Part shown: positions 7,328 through 19,100 of the stretch, piece by piece | Layout of the letters: every line of letters starts with the position of its first letter | How positions within the stretch are numbered: position 1 is the stretch's first letter | Assembly: GCA_949752745.1 (NCBI GenBank) | Contig: OX457031.1 | Span: 43,960,269 to 44,024,268 of the forward strand | DNA length: 64,000 nt | Direction: 5' to 3' | From: Protula sp. h YS-2021 | Taxonomy: Eukaryota; Annelida; Polychaeta; Sabellida; Serpulidae | Position numbers and translations under genes: made by a program | Notes under the pieces: model-generated | What the model was told of the DNA's origin: nothing | The model's input: only the letters and a program-made list of their open reading frames with translations | The model's database searches: none

Positions 7328-7685
7328 CCCAACTATCTGCTGAATCAAGCTTTTCAAACTTCTTGCAAAGCTTTGAATTCACTTCAACTCGTCCATGGTT
7401 GAACCGAACAAGGTCTGATACATTCGTCGTCAATGGAACATCATCATCATAAAGTAAAATGATTCTTGCAGCTACAACTAACACGAGCTCCACTGCCCAA
7501 ATTGTATTCACGTTGATAAAGGCTGAATCAATGTCATAAGTTGATATGATAAATGTTAAATCAATGTCATAAGTTGATAGTATATGTAGATCTTCACAGT
7601 CACGTAGAAACGAGTCGATGAAATCACTTGGAATAGTCTTTCCGACAGCTTCCCAATGCAGATGTAAATTCTTCACTTGCTGCAT
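7323..7685 (-). CDS. uncharacterised 120-aa protein next to the tandem array
   Basis: The frame is open from within the poly-G tandem array, but the first ATG is at 7685 (MQQVKNLHLHWEAVGKT). An internal duplication encodes STYDID twice, from a direct repeat of about 20 bases at roughly 7525-7580. This is followed by a hydrophobic segment (WAVELVLVVAARIILLY) that could be membrane-spanning. No family is recognised. It is the outermost gene of the element in this window. Confidence 0.4.
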   Translation of the reverse strand: MQQVKNLHLHWEAVGKTIPSDFIDSFLRDCEDLHILSTYDIDLTFIISTYDIDSAFINVNTIWAVELVLVVAARIILLYDDDVPLTTNVSDLVRFNHGRVEVNSKLCKKFEKLDSADSWV

Positions 7686-7742
7686 CCAATCCCATTCAAA
7701 AGTAGGAAGCTTTGAAAACACATAGTTAGTATAATTCACTTT

Positions 7743-8264
7743 GAAAAATGAAAAATGTTCAGAATCGTCTGAAACGGATAAATATGCAAAAATCACAATT
7801 TCGAGGGGGGGGGGGGGTGGTCGGTCGACCCAAAAAATGAAAAATGTTCAGAATCGTCTGAAACGGATAAATATGCAAAAATCACAATTTCGAGGGGGGG
7901 GGGGGGGGTGGTCGGTCGACCCAAAAAATGAAAAATGTTCAGAATCGTCTGAAACGGATAAATATGCAAAAATCACAATTTCGAGGGGGGGGGGGGGGTG
8001 GTCGGTCGACCCAAAAAATGAAAAATGTTCAGAATCGTCTGAAACGGATAAATATGCAAAAATCACAATTTCGAGGGGGGGGGGGGGGGTGGTCGGTCGA
8101 CCCAAAAAATGAAAAATGTTCAGAATCGTCTGAAACGGATAAATATGCAAAAATCACAATTTCGAGGGGGGGGGGGGTGGTCGGTCGACCCAAAAAATGA
8201 AAAATGTTCAGAATCGTCTGAAACGGATAAATATGCAAATATCACAATTTCGAGGGGGGGGGGT
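7743..8264. repeat. tandem array, six 88-91 bp units with poly-G runs
   Basis: Units begin near 7757, 7846, 7937, 8027, 8118 and 8206 (GTTCAGAATCG). They are almost identical except for the length of a G run (about 9-15 G) after TTTCGA, followed by TGGTCGGTCGACCC. SalI-type GTCGAC palindromes recur in each spacer. The array borders the outermost gene of the Polinton-like element and is probably subterminal or part of its terminal repeat. The apparent Gly-rich ORFs on the plus strand are repeat artefacts. Confidence 0.9.
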
Positions 8265-8377
8265 CATGGCTTTTTAGGGTCTGTTGCCATGGTTACACTG
8301 ATTGACAGGTGGAGTTCGTTGGCTTCATGATGATTGACTCGGCCAAAACTATCAAGCAACTTTCGCTCCAGACAGTA

Positions 8378-8559
8378 TGACGTCATCATGACGTCATTAT
8401 CACGTCATGGATGGCCGCGCCTATCCTAACGCTTATCATGACTTCCGCTCCAGACAGCACTTCCGGTCCAGACAACACTTCGGTCCAGACAACACTTCCG
8501 GTCCAGACAACACTTCCGGTCCAGACATGATGACGTCACTTCCAGACAGTATGACGTCA
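8378..8559. promoter_or_regulatory. cluster of four TGACGTCA (CRE-type) palindromes
   Basis: Perfect TGACGTCA occurs at 8378, 8389, 8531 and 8552, with an extra ACGTCA half-site near 8402. They flank a short tandem repeat. TGACGTCA is the CREB/ATF consensus. The cluster lies just outside the poly-G array on the early-gene side of the element, so it could serve as an enhancer or be a chance product of repeat DNA. Confidence 0.4.
8441..8526. repeat. short tandem repeat, 17-18 bp unit
   Basis: CACTTCCGGTCCAGACAA-type units repeat about five times, with one unit lacking a base. Confidence 0.8.
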
Positions 8560-8769
8560 TCAAGTGAGCTGATTCTCTTGTTTTCACCCTACTCGTTAGT
8601 TCATCGACATCCGATAAAAGACACTAAGAATCATATAGTATAGGTCGATGGCTTGCGCTGTCACTTTTTTTAACTACAATGCCTCAAGAATGGAGGCATG
8701 TTTGATTATCTTAGTTAACAACACAGCCAACAAGAGGGGCGGGGGAGATTTAGCGAAAGAATAATAGTT

Positions 8770-9240
8770 CACATATTTTTACATATGACCTCACGCGCCG
8801 TCCAGTTATATCCCTACGCATAACCGACTTGTCCGTGGAATGACTACACCGAGTTTGAATTCGATACCACATTCCGTCATCGAGATATTTTGCTCATGAT
8901 ATTTTGTTTGGAATAGATAACGATTGTACATAATGACGTTATACGCGGACTTCGCTGGCTCATAATTTGATAGACTTTCGGACCTACCCAGCAATACTAC
9001 AACAAAATCTGGAGATCTCAAATGTTCAGCGGCCTAGAAATCTTCAGAAGAAAAATCTAAGATTTTTACGTAATGACGTCATACGCCTTCCTAAAAAATG
9101 TAACATGTTAAACGTTGAAAGGATCGTCCTACCCGATTAACAGATCAAATTTGAAGTCGATCCGATTTTTCGTTTTCGAGATATTTTGCACACAACATTT
9201 TGTAAACAACAAACACAGACACACATAACTCACGGCAGAG
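8770..9240 (+). repeat. dispersed repeat A (GACGTCATACGC family), copy 1
   Basis: Shares several blocks, in order, with 27235-27720 and with the reverse strand of 46085-46640: TTTCGGACCTAC, GTTCAGC, ACGTAATGACGTCATACGC, AAATTTGAAGTCGAT and GAGATATTTTGCACACAA. It ends in an ACAGACACACA-type tail. No coding capacity. Probably a non-autonomous mobile element with internal tandem structure. Confidence 0.75.
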
Positions 9241-9756
9241 AGCCCACAAGTAATGGTAACACTCCACCGACGGAAGCCAGTTGGGCTAAAACTGTCAGCT
9301 GAGTATATTCTTTGTACAGATCTAAAAAACTCGGCAAACCTTTCTTGTGTCCTCGGCCAGCTACATAAAAAAGATGAAAATTATTTCAATACGGAACTGT
9401 TCCAGTACTCCCAGCAATCTATACATGCAATACAACAAAATGACGGTTAAAGGGAGAAAACGGTGAGCATGTTAATAAATTTAAAATGAACGCTGAGTTA
9501 TTGTGCTTTGTCAGACACAGGTCAATTTCAATGAGAACAAGTCGCAATCGGTGAGGAAATCAAGAAATGAACGTCTAAACAACTCATTTTTGCAAATGTC
9601 AGCGGAGCCATAGATCTCGCCTACTTTCAATAGCTACTTTTTTAACCCAGGCAAGCTATCCGCGTAATTAACCCAGCCGACTTTGTCGGACTGGAATAGT
9701 CGTATCACTTTTGGGGTCTGGAATGTATGTGCGTATGTTAAACTTTTTCTTTAAAA

Positions 9757-10215
9757 TGCTACTCCTCCTGCAGTTTTGCTCCAATCGTTTTGATATTACG
9801 CAGGAATGTTCCCTGGGTGGTCCCCCACCCACCTAGCTGTTACTTATTTTGACGATTGACGAAAAACTGACAAAATGGCGGCACTTTTTGTGGCCGTTTT
9901 GACCCATTTTTAAATGCTACTCCTCCTACAGTTTTACTCCAATCGTTTAGATGTTACGCAGGGATGTTCCCCAGGGGTTCGCCTACCAGGCTATTATTTT
10001 TTCACGGTTCGTCAAAAACTGCCGAAATGGCGGAACTTTGAAGTTTGGCAAAACTGGAATAAATGGTAGTTAATGGCTGAATTGTCAAACCATTCTTTTC
10101 TCTCAGTCTTTTTCAAATAGTTATAAAATTTTAATCGCAAGTTTCTTAGGTGCTTCTACACCTGGACTTCGCTCTTTTTCGCTAATGACAAAAAAATGCT
10201 GAAATGGTGGAATTT
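9757..10215 (+). repeat. decaying tandem repeat, unit about 157 bp
   Basis: ATGCTACTCCTCC...CAATCGTTT...GGAATGTTCCC...ACTGACAAAATGGCGG recurs 157 bases later. A third, more diverged copy carries ...ACAAAAAAATGCTGAAATGG near 10190. No gene is seen. Confidence 0.65.
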
Positions 10216-11945
10216 TAAAAATTTGGTAAAATTGTGTAAATGTCGGTAAATACGTGAATCGTCAAAACCCAACCACTCCAACGTCCCTTTTCGGGTAGCT
10301 TCCAAATTCGAATTAAATGCAATTCACATAGTTCTTGAAGTGGTTTTTAGCACAATCTACTTTTTTTCTTGGTGTGGTTTTTTGTTTGTTTGTTTGTTTT
10401 TTCATTGAATCTTTTCAATAGTACGCGTGAACGTTCGTGGGCTGCTCTACATGTTCCTGGACGTGCATGTTTTTTTTATTTTTTTAAAGATTTCACCGGG
10501 AAAACTCATTTTTGTGTATAAAAATTATGAAAAAGATACGTTCAGAAAAAAGTTCTTCATTTATTGGCCTAACAGTATTCATTTCAGAGTTTTTTTCTCT
10601 TTCCTTGTTTGGTAACTCGGCTGGGTCATGTTCTTGGACATGCTTGTATGAAAATAGCAATCAGCTGGGACACAACAGCCGCATTTTCAAACCTGAACAT
10701 TCCATGGACTGCAACGTAGTTTTAGACACAATACAAAAATTGTCAGCGAAAAAAATAAAGCAGGGACAAAAAAAAACAGAAAAAGAAAAAGCCTCTTCAC
10801 TATTTTCTCTTCTTGTACCTGCAATATACCATCGGCCCAGAAAAAAAGACAGGGGCCTGTGAATTTTTTTTAAATATCACCTGGGTCGCAATCCATTAAT
10901 AGATCTGACCAATTTTCAATATGAACCACTTTAGTATCGTATGCAATCTATACACTATTATAAAACTGATTGGGGAAGAGAATCAAGAAGTGAAGGTGTC
11001 AACAAATATTAGGAAGTGTCAGCTAGTCCGTAGCACTTGAAGGAATCTGGTGAATTCACAACGCGAACGTTCCTCAGTGCTCACTTATATTGAAAAAACT
11101 TGACAGTAAATCAATGTGGCATTGCCTCCAGTAGGTAATAAGACTGCCGAGGGTTGACACCCAATCCGTGTGCACCTGCGACAGGCACCACACACCAACA
11201 ATTCAGCAACTTGTACGATACGAACTTTTCTGACTCCTTTCCTGACCCACGTTTTTTATGCTCCCTACTCTTCGTTTGTTGTCAGATGTAAATGATTTGA
11301 CAGAGCTCGAGAGGTGTATTAAATCCCATAAACTGACAAACCAAATCCAAGACCCCTTTCCTCAGCCTGAACATTTACGCCCCACCCCTCCGAAAAAGCG
11401 CCCTCTATCTTACACATTTAAGATGTGTTCTTTCGTACAGGTATATACTTTTTCGGGACTAGTCATTCTGAACACACTCGCCTGACGTTTTTGTTTTAGT
11501 AAAATGGTAACCGCAAGATTGTAGTCCAATAAATTCTACAAGACTATAGAATAGATCTAAAAATAATGCTTTCAACACCTGACAATCAACAATAACATGT
11601 TCCAATGCAAGTAAGTAAAGCATGCTCATAAACGTCGCATGCCCCCGCCCAATTCCCACCCTACCCACCGCGCTTTCCACTCCCTCCCCCATCGTTCCCG
11701 CTTCATTTTTGCATAACTTTCTATATGTAGCCAGGCCACGGAGGCCGAGATTATGGAGAAGTCGTTAAGATGATGATTGACAAGACACAGACAATACTTG
11801 GTACAACTTATATGACAAACATTTGGCTATTTTAGTTAAAATTTCAGCGACTATCAAACAAAGACCTCAGACCTATAATAACAAGTATACCAGTGAACTG
11901 GTTAAGTCCCCCGCCGCACCTCCGTTTTTGAAATGAAAGAGTTCT
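10216..11945. other. no gene recognised
   Basis: AT-rich non-coding DNA with homopolymer runs. Short ORFs here show no recognisable domain, and I see no splice-supported exon or repeat with a second copy in the window. Confidence 0.5.
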
Positions 11946-12250
11946 AGTGACCTTGACCTTTGGTCCAAGGTTACCAAAACCTAATCAGGTCAAGATCCTT
12001 AGCTTCCCAACCCAGCTGCCAATTTTAGTTGTAATCCGTGAAGCCGAACTTGACATATCACGTCCACAACAGCGTGCACATGACGCACAACTGAGATATT
12101 GTGTCCCCAAGAGAAAAATTTTAAAGTTTCAGTGACCTCAAAAAAGTTACCTTGACCTTTGACCCAAGGTCACAAAAACCTAATCAGGTCAAGTGCCTTT
12201 GCCCACCGTTCTACCTACCAATTTTAGTTGAAATGTCTCCAGCTAAACTT
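11946..12250 (+). repeat. two diverged copies of an AGGTCA/TGACCT-rich repeat
   Basis: GTGACCTTGACCTTTGG...AAGGTTACC...CCTAATCAGGTCAAG occurs at about 11948. A second copy about 195 bases later (CCTTGACCTTTGACCCAAGGTCAC...CCTAATCAGGTCAAG) gives a direct repeat. Many nuclear-receptor-type half-sites are present by virtue of the repeat. Confidence 0.65.
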
Positions 12251-12360
12251 GAGATACCCGCCTTATACAACAGCAATCATCTAACTGCAGGCTCTGCTGC
12301 TCTCGAGTAATATCGATCAATAGCTAATGAGAGCACATTTCAAAGCTGGCATTTGCACTT

Positions 12361-12431
12361 GGCTGGTTTCGCTCAGTTGGTATAATGCTCGCTCGACAAG
12401 CGATAGGTACGGAGTTCAAAAACAGGTTGTG
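12361..12431 (+). repeat. tRNA-derived SINE head, degenerate
   Basis: GGTTTCGCTCAGTTGGTATAA resembles a pol III A box (TCGCTCAGTTGGT). About 45 bases later GGAGTTCAAAAAC is a degenerate B box. The anticodon region does not fold as a tRNA, so this is a SINE-type relic rather than a tRNA gene. Confidence 0.4.
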
Positions 12432-12479
12432 GGCTTATGATACATAAGTGGTCGAAATTACACATTTTTCATAGCATTT

Positions 12480-13640
12480 AAGAAATCTGGCAATTTTTCA
12501 TTTTTTTTTAGAAAAATCAAAAATAACCACTCGTTGCACACCTCGAATATATGCACTCTCTNNNNNNNNNNNNNNNNNNNNNNNNNNNNNNNNNNNNNNN
12601 NNNNNNNNNNNNNNNNNNNNNNNNNNNNNNNNNNNNNNNNNNNNNNNNNNNNNNNNNNNNNNNNNNNNNNNNNNNNNNNNNNNNNNNNNNNNNNNNNNNN
12701 NNNNNNNNNNNNNNNNNNNNNNNNNNNNNNNNNNNNNNNNNNNNNNNNNNNNNNNNNNNNNTTTTTATAGAAAAATCAAAAATAACCACGCGTTGCACAC
12801 CTCCAATATACGCTCTCTCTGTGTGAAAGAGAAAAATAAAATCACTTTAATAGTGACTTAGATCTAGAGTGTACAAACTTACTACTATACATAGGGGCAA
12901 TGCACATTTTCACAATATCTAAAAAATCTGGCAATTTTTCAATTTTTGAGAAAAATAAAAAATAACCACGCGTTGCACACCTCCAATATATGTACTCTCT
13001 CTGTGCATGAAAGAAATGAAATCACTTATTAGTTACTGAAATATGACGCGTACAAACTTAACACTATAAATAGTGGTTATCATATATTTTACAACATTTC
13101 AAAAATCTGGCAATTTTTCAGTTCTCGACAAAAATAAAAAACAACCACGCGTTGCACACCTCCAATATACGCTCTCTCTCTGTCTCTCTCTCTCTGTGTA
13201 AGAGAAAAATAAAATCCCTTTAATAGTGACTGAGATCTAGCGCGTACAAACTTATCACTATACATCGGGGCAATTGGACACTTTCATAACATTTCAAAAA
13301 TCTGGCAATTTTTCATTTTTTGAGAAAAACAAAAAATAACCACGCCTTGCATACCTCCAATATACGCACTCTCTGTGTGAAAGAGAAAAATAAAATCTCT
13401 TTAATAGTAACTGAGATGTAGCGCGTACAAACTTACCACTATACATAGAGGCAATTGCATATTTTCACAACATTTCAAAAATCTGGCAATTTTTCAATTT
13501 TTGAGAAAAAAAATAACCACGCGTTGCACACCTCCAAAATATGTACTCTCTCTGTGCAAGAAAGAAACGAAATAACTGTTTTAGTTACTGACATATGGCG
13601 CGTGCAAACTTACAACTATAGATGGGGACAGACCGCCGGA
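12480..13640 (+). repeat. tandem repeat, unit about 180-195 bp, about six copies
   Basis: GGCAATTTTTCA followed by AATAACCACGCGTTGCACACCTCCAATAT and a (CT)n tract recurs near 12489, 12931, 13109, 13304 and 13485. One more copy abuts the assembly gap. Internal (TCTC)n/(TGTG)n tracts vary between units. Copies run directly into the next repeat family at 13640. Confidence 0.8.
12562..12761. other. assembly gap of 200 N
   Basis: Exactly 200 unknown bases inside a tandem repeat. The number of repeat units here is therefore not known. Confidence 1.
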
Positions 13641-14335
13641 CGGACCCCGCCCGTTTCATAAGTCCCCCGCTCCGCTTTTGTTATGTTAATACCAACTCTT
13701 GTTAGGGCCCATACTACCTATATGTAAAATATTTTGCCAATCGATCAAGAAATGTAGGCTTGAGAGTGCTAACAAACTCACAAGGACTTCACAAATTTTA
13801 CAAAGTCCAGCTTGGTCAATGTCCTTGGGCCGATGTTGCTCACTTACAATACCAACTCTTGTTAGGACCAAAACTACCTATATGTAAAATATTTTGACAA
13901 TCGATCAAGAATTGTAGGTTTGAGTTTGTTAACAAACTCACTCATGTGCTCAAGGAATGTGCAAATTTTTGAAGTCCAGCTGGGTCAAATATCCTTAGAC
14001 CGACCTAGCTCATTTATAGTACTAAGCTTTGTTAGCATCCAAACTATTTCGACAATCGATTAAGAAGTGTTGCCTCGACGGTATTAACAAATTCACTGAA
14101 GTGCTCGAAGACTGGGAATTTTTAAAGTGCAGCTGGACCAACGTCCTCGGGCCGAAGTGGGTCATTTACGATACAAGCTCTTGTTAACACCCATACTACC
14201 TCTATATAAAATATTTCGCCAATCGATCAAAAAGTGCAGGCTTGAGTGTGTTAACAAAGAAGTGTCGACAGACGGACAGACAGACCCGAAAGCCATAGTT
14301 CCAAGCCGCCATACGCGACGGCGGGGGACTAAAAA
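13640..14335 (+). repeat. dispersed repeat B, plus orientation, about 170-bp internal units
   Basis: Four tandem units contain ACCAACTCTTGTTAG, CAATCGATCAAGAA, AGGCTTGAG...GTTAACAAACTCA and AGTCCAGCT...GTCCTTGGGCCGA. The end carries GACAGACAGACCCGAAAGCCATAG and CGGCGGGGGACT. The reverse complement of the same structure lies at 49075-49870, so this is a dispersed structured repeat and not a local array. Confidence 0.8.
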
Positions 14336-15223
14336 TAAACCAATTAAAAAATACGTCATTAAGACTTTGTAAAAACTTTTATAAATTCTGCACGAGATTT
14401 CTACATGAACTATTTCACTCGACGAAGACTAGTGTCGGCTTTAATACATGGCTTATAAGAACACACAGCTATCTTTGAAATATTACACACGGTTTTCATC
14501 CGGTGAAAAATACACATGCAGTAAAGCTAAAATGAAAGCAAAATAAAACATAGATCTTTGTGAAATAAAATATGGCACCATACAAATTAGTGAGAAGAAG
14601 AAGAAGAAGAAGAAGAAGAAGAAGAAGAAGAAGAAGAAGAAGAAGAAGAAGAAGAAGAAGAAGAAGAAGAAGGAAGAGAAGAAGAAGAAAGACAAATACA
14701 CAGAGGAATTTAAATTCAAGTCAACCAAGATATCAAGGTCACAAAATGAGAATAAACAAAATGCCCCAAATTTCTCAGTGAGTTTCCACAAAAAAGTGTG
14801 CTGTCCCTCATACCAATTGGACTTCACCCAGAATAAGTTACACTGGTATTTTTTAATGTAAAAAATTTACAGAAACATACATTTCACTTGGAGTATAAAA
14901 ACAGCAAATATAGTTGGTGAAACTGATTTCAAGAGCTAAGACATCACCGTTTAGTTCCTCCTCTTTAGACGACTTTAGTAAAAGGTGAGGCATTGTGGAT
15001 GAAAAGGAACTTCATAAAAATTGCTCACTAAAATACAAGTTATACAGCTAGGCTAAAAAGGCATGCAGCACCAGTCCAAATCGCGTTGCTTCAAGTGGGT
15101 TAGATACCTCCACCGCAGCGAGGGCCAGCACTGGGATTATCGATCTTCGAGCACCCGATAACTTGAAGCGATATTAGAACTCAAACATATAATCAGTGCT
15201 CCAATGATTTATAGCTACATGTC
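14336..15223. repeat. non-coding DNA with a GAA/AAG microsatellite (about 14592-14691)
   Basis: About 80 bases of near-perfect (GAA)n on the plus strand, partly interrupted at the 3' side. The rest of the interval shows no gene. The poly-Arg and poly-Phe ORFs across the microsatellite are artefacts. Confidence 0.9.
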
Positions 15224-15570
15224 CACGGTTCATAGCGAAAACCAGACGTCAAATTCCAGGATTTCAAGGACATTTGGAGGTAAAATTCAAGGATTTTCAA
15301 GGCTATTTGCAGGTGAAATTCCAGGATTTTCAAGAAAGTCGTTTATTTGTATTTCTAAACCAAAACATTCCATTATCTATTCGCACATTATATTTTTAAG
15401 TTATACACACAGGAAAAATTGATATATTTCATGAATTAGAAAAAAATAATTACGAATGGCGGACTCGAGGATTTTCAAGGAGTTTTTGCCAGATTCCAGG
15501 ATTTTCCAGGATCCTTGAAGGATCCGAATTCCTGGATTTTCCAGGATTTCAAGGACCGCTATGAACCCTG
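15224..15570. mobile_element. hAT-like MITE, 347 bp
   Basis: The left end CACGGTTCATAGCG and right end CGCTATGAACCCTG are inverted copies with one mismatch. The inside carries arrays of CAAGGATTTTCAAGG and CCAGGATTTTCCAGG words, partly inverted. CAGGGTTC-type ends are typical of hAT derivatives. I could not find a clear 8-bp target duplication. Confidence 0.6.
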
Positions 15571-16181
15571 CAGATTCATGTACTGTGCCACTCAATAACT
15601 CTTGATACTTCATATCTAATACGTTTTGGTGCTTTATTGAATAAGTAAGGAGCCGAGGGAGACTAAACAAACAATACAGATTACATTGCAGCTCTCAACA
15701 GAACAACAGACCCCGACTTGGTTCACAGAGAACCCTACGTCTCAGCTTCTTTTCTAAGGCACGAGCACAACACTTTCAGTTTCTGTTGTTGAGTATTGCT
15801 CTGGCGAATATGTCGGACAAGGGTCATCACAGATATGCTGATTGGCAACTTGCTGCTGGCCGACTGAACACACAATATATGTGTGTATGTGCGTACACAC
15901 ACTTATATGTATGTGTGTGTATACACAAGCTTCTTCCACTCAAATAAACGCTCTCTACAACACAAAAATAACCACAAACTATGCATAAACGTACAACGTG
16001 CACCAAAGATGTAAAATTGTAGCCCGGCGCTCGGCTGTTGAGGAAGATCCGGTAAACAATAAACCAAGACACTGAACTAAAGATCACAGCACTCGGCTGC
16101 TAAATGCGTTCTTTTTGTTTGTGCTTTTCACAGATTTTTAAGGGATTTTTCAAAATGTATAAACTGAAAAGCTTCAACTGT

Positions 16182-19100
16182 TCAATTCCTTACCAATTCA
16201 AACTGCAGTTCTGGATTGTTTTCGTTGCACAGCTGGATTGTGAGGTAGCTGCCCTCACCGAAGCTTTCCACTCCCAGGCACTTGCCACTGGCAGGGTTAT
16301 ACAGCATCGTCTGGAACTAAACGCCACAAGGCCGACAATACAAGGTTCACTATATCACAGCGATATGCCTTGAGCCACCATCGTGTTTCAATTGTAAACT
16401 GTCAAGCTTCTTACACAATTCGATCACCATGCGTCAGTAAACACGCTCAAACTTGATCATAGCGACTTTATATTGTGCCTTTATTATTACGGCGGCTCTG
16501 TCAGACAAGATCTATATAAAGTAGTCCATTGACACCACGAGCTTCAGACAAGTACACAGTCTACTTACATGACCAATCCACTTCCACTCCTGTGAGCCAC
16601 CCGAGTAGTGACACTTCATGATGCGTGGGAAGGACTCCCCCTGCCCCACACTCTCCACATCCAGGCACAGCGTGCCGGCAAGTTGAATGCTCCGGTCCAT
16701 AAGCTCCATCCATACCTAGCAGACACAAGACAACTAAGGTCAAAGACAACTATCGTGCCCAACCGGGCAGACTCAAGCGTCGGGCAGCGCAGACCTGGCC
16801 GTTCAGGTCTTCCATTCTGAGGCTAATTTAATGTCACATAGATTCAAACATTATGCAATAGAACAATTTTCAACTCCTTTGGTATTCGATTCTGTAAATT
16901 AAACTTTTGTCTCCATAAATTTTAGTTTCTTCCGCGCTTTTTTCTGCTCAGTTTTGGACATACGTCGCCCCTAGGGTTACCTTAGTATTACGATGCGACG
17001 TTTCAACTGATCACTGTTGCTTGGTCGGGATGAAAACTTTTACTCAGTGAGACTTATTTTTGAAATTAAAACATAAAACAACCGTCTTGCGTTTGCTATT
17101 ATACAGTGTGCGTTTATTGTAATGGAATCACTGTGAATTTTTATATTAAGCACGGTATATACGACCCAAAAAAACAACACATGCAGCAATAAAAGTAAAG
17201 TAATTCCCGTCTGTTGGTGAAAGTCACAAGAACTGAATTCTATTGAGCAATAAATGTCTGGAGAACTTTTTAACATAAAGCATGCTGTGTAATGTACGCG
17301 GAGCATTACATAAAGCAGAGAGTCACCTGTTCTTTGTCGCTCTGTTGACAGGGGACAAGGTGCAGCAGGGCACGCTTGGAATAAGCCCCGCCCTCTGCCG
17401 CCACACAAAGACTCGTCTTCCGGTGGAACAACTACACAGCAAAAGACATATATAATATGTAACTCCTTTCCCCCCCCCCTTTTTATTCGTTATTCAGACA
17501 CGTGTGTTCAATACGGCAACACTCGGCAGAATCAGCAGGCAGGTGTCAACGTCCTATATTACTCCAGCTCTACATTTTCTTACCAATTGGAAAACAAAGG
17601 GCTGGCTAGCAATTCCAATCGACAGACCTCTGCTGTCACATTACACTTTGTTAAAAAAAGAAAGAAAAAGTTTGGCAATAAACACTAGCACCGCATTATT
17701 CTACACAATTCTCTTTCGAAATATCGTAAAGGGTATTACACAAGTATCAGCTCCCGCCCGCCCCCTCTCCCCTTTCAACCCTTTCAGCGAATTTAGTACG
17801 CTAGACTTTCGGTAAGCACGATACTGATACTAACGTGTCCGTCTCGAACCGTCGAGGGCAGATCTTTCTTTGGGAAGCCTCCCTTAGCAAATCCTCCCCT
17901 TCCTTTATCGTCCGGCAGCGTTTGCTCTGGGTAAACATTATCTAAATACCTGTCAATAGAATAAGTGTTCACCCTACAGCCTCTAAAATATATTTACCCT
18001 TCGCATCTTAAAACAGTACGGTTTTGTTTGAAATTTTTTCTTTTTTTAAAATAAGATAAAAATATAAATTACCTGGAGTATTTGTTAGTAATTGCGTTAG
18101 AATTAGAGCAAAGTTGACATAGATCACACTTCGATAAGCCCAAAACTGAGATAATTTAATCCCACCCTAAGTTAACGAAGTTTTTATTTACGCTTTGAAT
18201 GACCATATCTACTTCAAAGAACTAATCAAAATTTGTCAACAGTTAATGTAAAACATTTCAGTTTTCCTGTTACTAACTTGTTCATGGCGTTACATACTAG
18301 CCATTACGACTTGTCACTTAAGATACTTAAAACCCATTTTTCCCAAGCCCCGCCCTTTTCGATTGGCACTTCAATAACTGACAGCCCAATCATTGTTAAG
18401 TCGTCCCCTCTCATCTAACCTCACAAGACGTTGTCTACATCTGCTATTTCACTTACCATTTAAATGATTGACAGCCCAAGCGTTTTCTTAGCTCCACCCT
18501 TTCACTAACGTTGCCATAATGGACACTAGATGCCTCGGGTCGGACTTTCAAAAAGTAATCCTGTAAAATAACATAACAAGTAAACCTATTAGATCTGTTA
18601 GACATCTAATTTTTTTTTCAAATATTTAACTATCAGTTGACAATCTGCATGCAATATCTTAAATTAGGCACACTTCTCAGTTGATGATGCAACAAATCCT
18701 ACACGACTGCCCTTGTTTCCGATCACGGAAAAGAAAGAAACACGGCACGTGCCTGGATGACCTTGACCCTTACCTTGTAGTCATCCATCCACACGGCAGC
18801 GACGCGCATGGAGTTGTGCAGCATGGCATCCCCGCCTGGTGACGTGTACGGGCGCCGCTTCCGGAAGATATGTCCCACCCGCGAACAGGGCACGATCTCA
18901 AGCCTGCCCCCACACTGCCAAATCTGTTTTTTTTTTTTTTTTCAAAATAAATAATGAAATTAACATTGCTTAAAGAATACCAAATATTTGTTTTTCAAAA
19001 TCACTCTGTTTAAAAAACATTTACAATGCACGCGAGAGTTTCTTGAATTTAACCAACAAGCAACTGTGTTCCGGGAAAAGCATTCCACTCAAAGCCACAC

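Larger units (their letters stand above)
1..8264 (-). mobile_element. Polinton/Maverick-like (adintovirus-like) virus-like element, partial
   Basis: A block of about 15 tightly packed minus-strand genes without introns. It includes a retroviral-type integrase with a chromodomain, an FtsK/HerA-type packaging ATPase, a penton-type and a major-capsid-like protein and small virion-like proteins. This gene set is the hallmark of Polintons and adintoviruses. The left part is cut by the window edge, so the DNA polymerase, the protease and the left terminal repeat cannot be assessed. The right boundary is not resolved. The genes stop near 7.7 kb and a tandem array with poly-G follows to 8264, so the terminal repeat may lie in or beyond the array. 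The integrase stop codon and two frameshifts show that this copy is decaying, while the capsid and ATPase frames are open. Confidence 0.85.

Noticed and set aside
7741..8330. Gly-rich ORFs over the 89-bp array
   Set aside because: Products of poly-G translation on the strand opposite to the element's genes.
12517..12826. ORFs spanning the N gap
   Set aside because: They consist of unknown residues and have no support.
14483..14827. Poly-Arg and poly-Phe ORFs
   Set aside because: Translation of the GAA microsatellite.
15754..15900. Extra terminal GALNT exon after an AG at about 15870
   Set aside because: The reading from 16182 already ends in a stop immediately after the last lectin strand, and the candidate exon has no lectin motif.
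18340..18420. Possible duplicated GALNT exon (TTGGGCTGTCA segment similar to the end of exon 18457-18560)
   Set aside because: Similarity is about 19 of 24 bases. Stops precede it in frame and no GT donor follows, so it is at most a decayed duplicate or chance.
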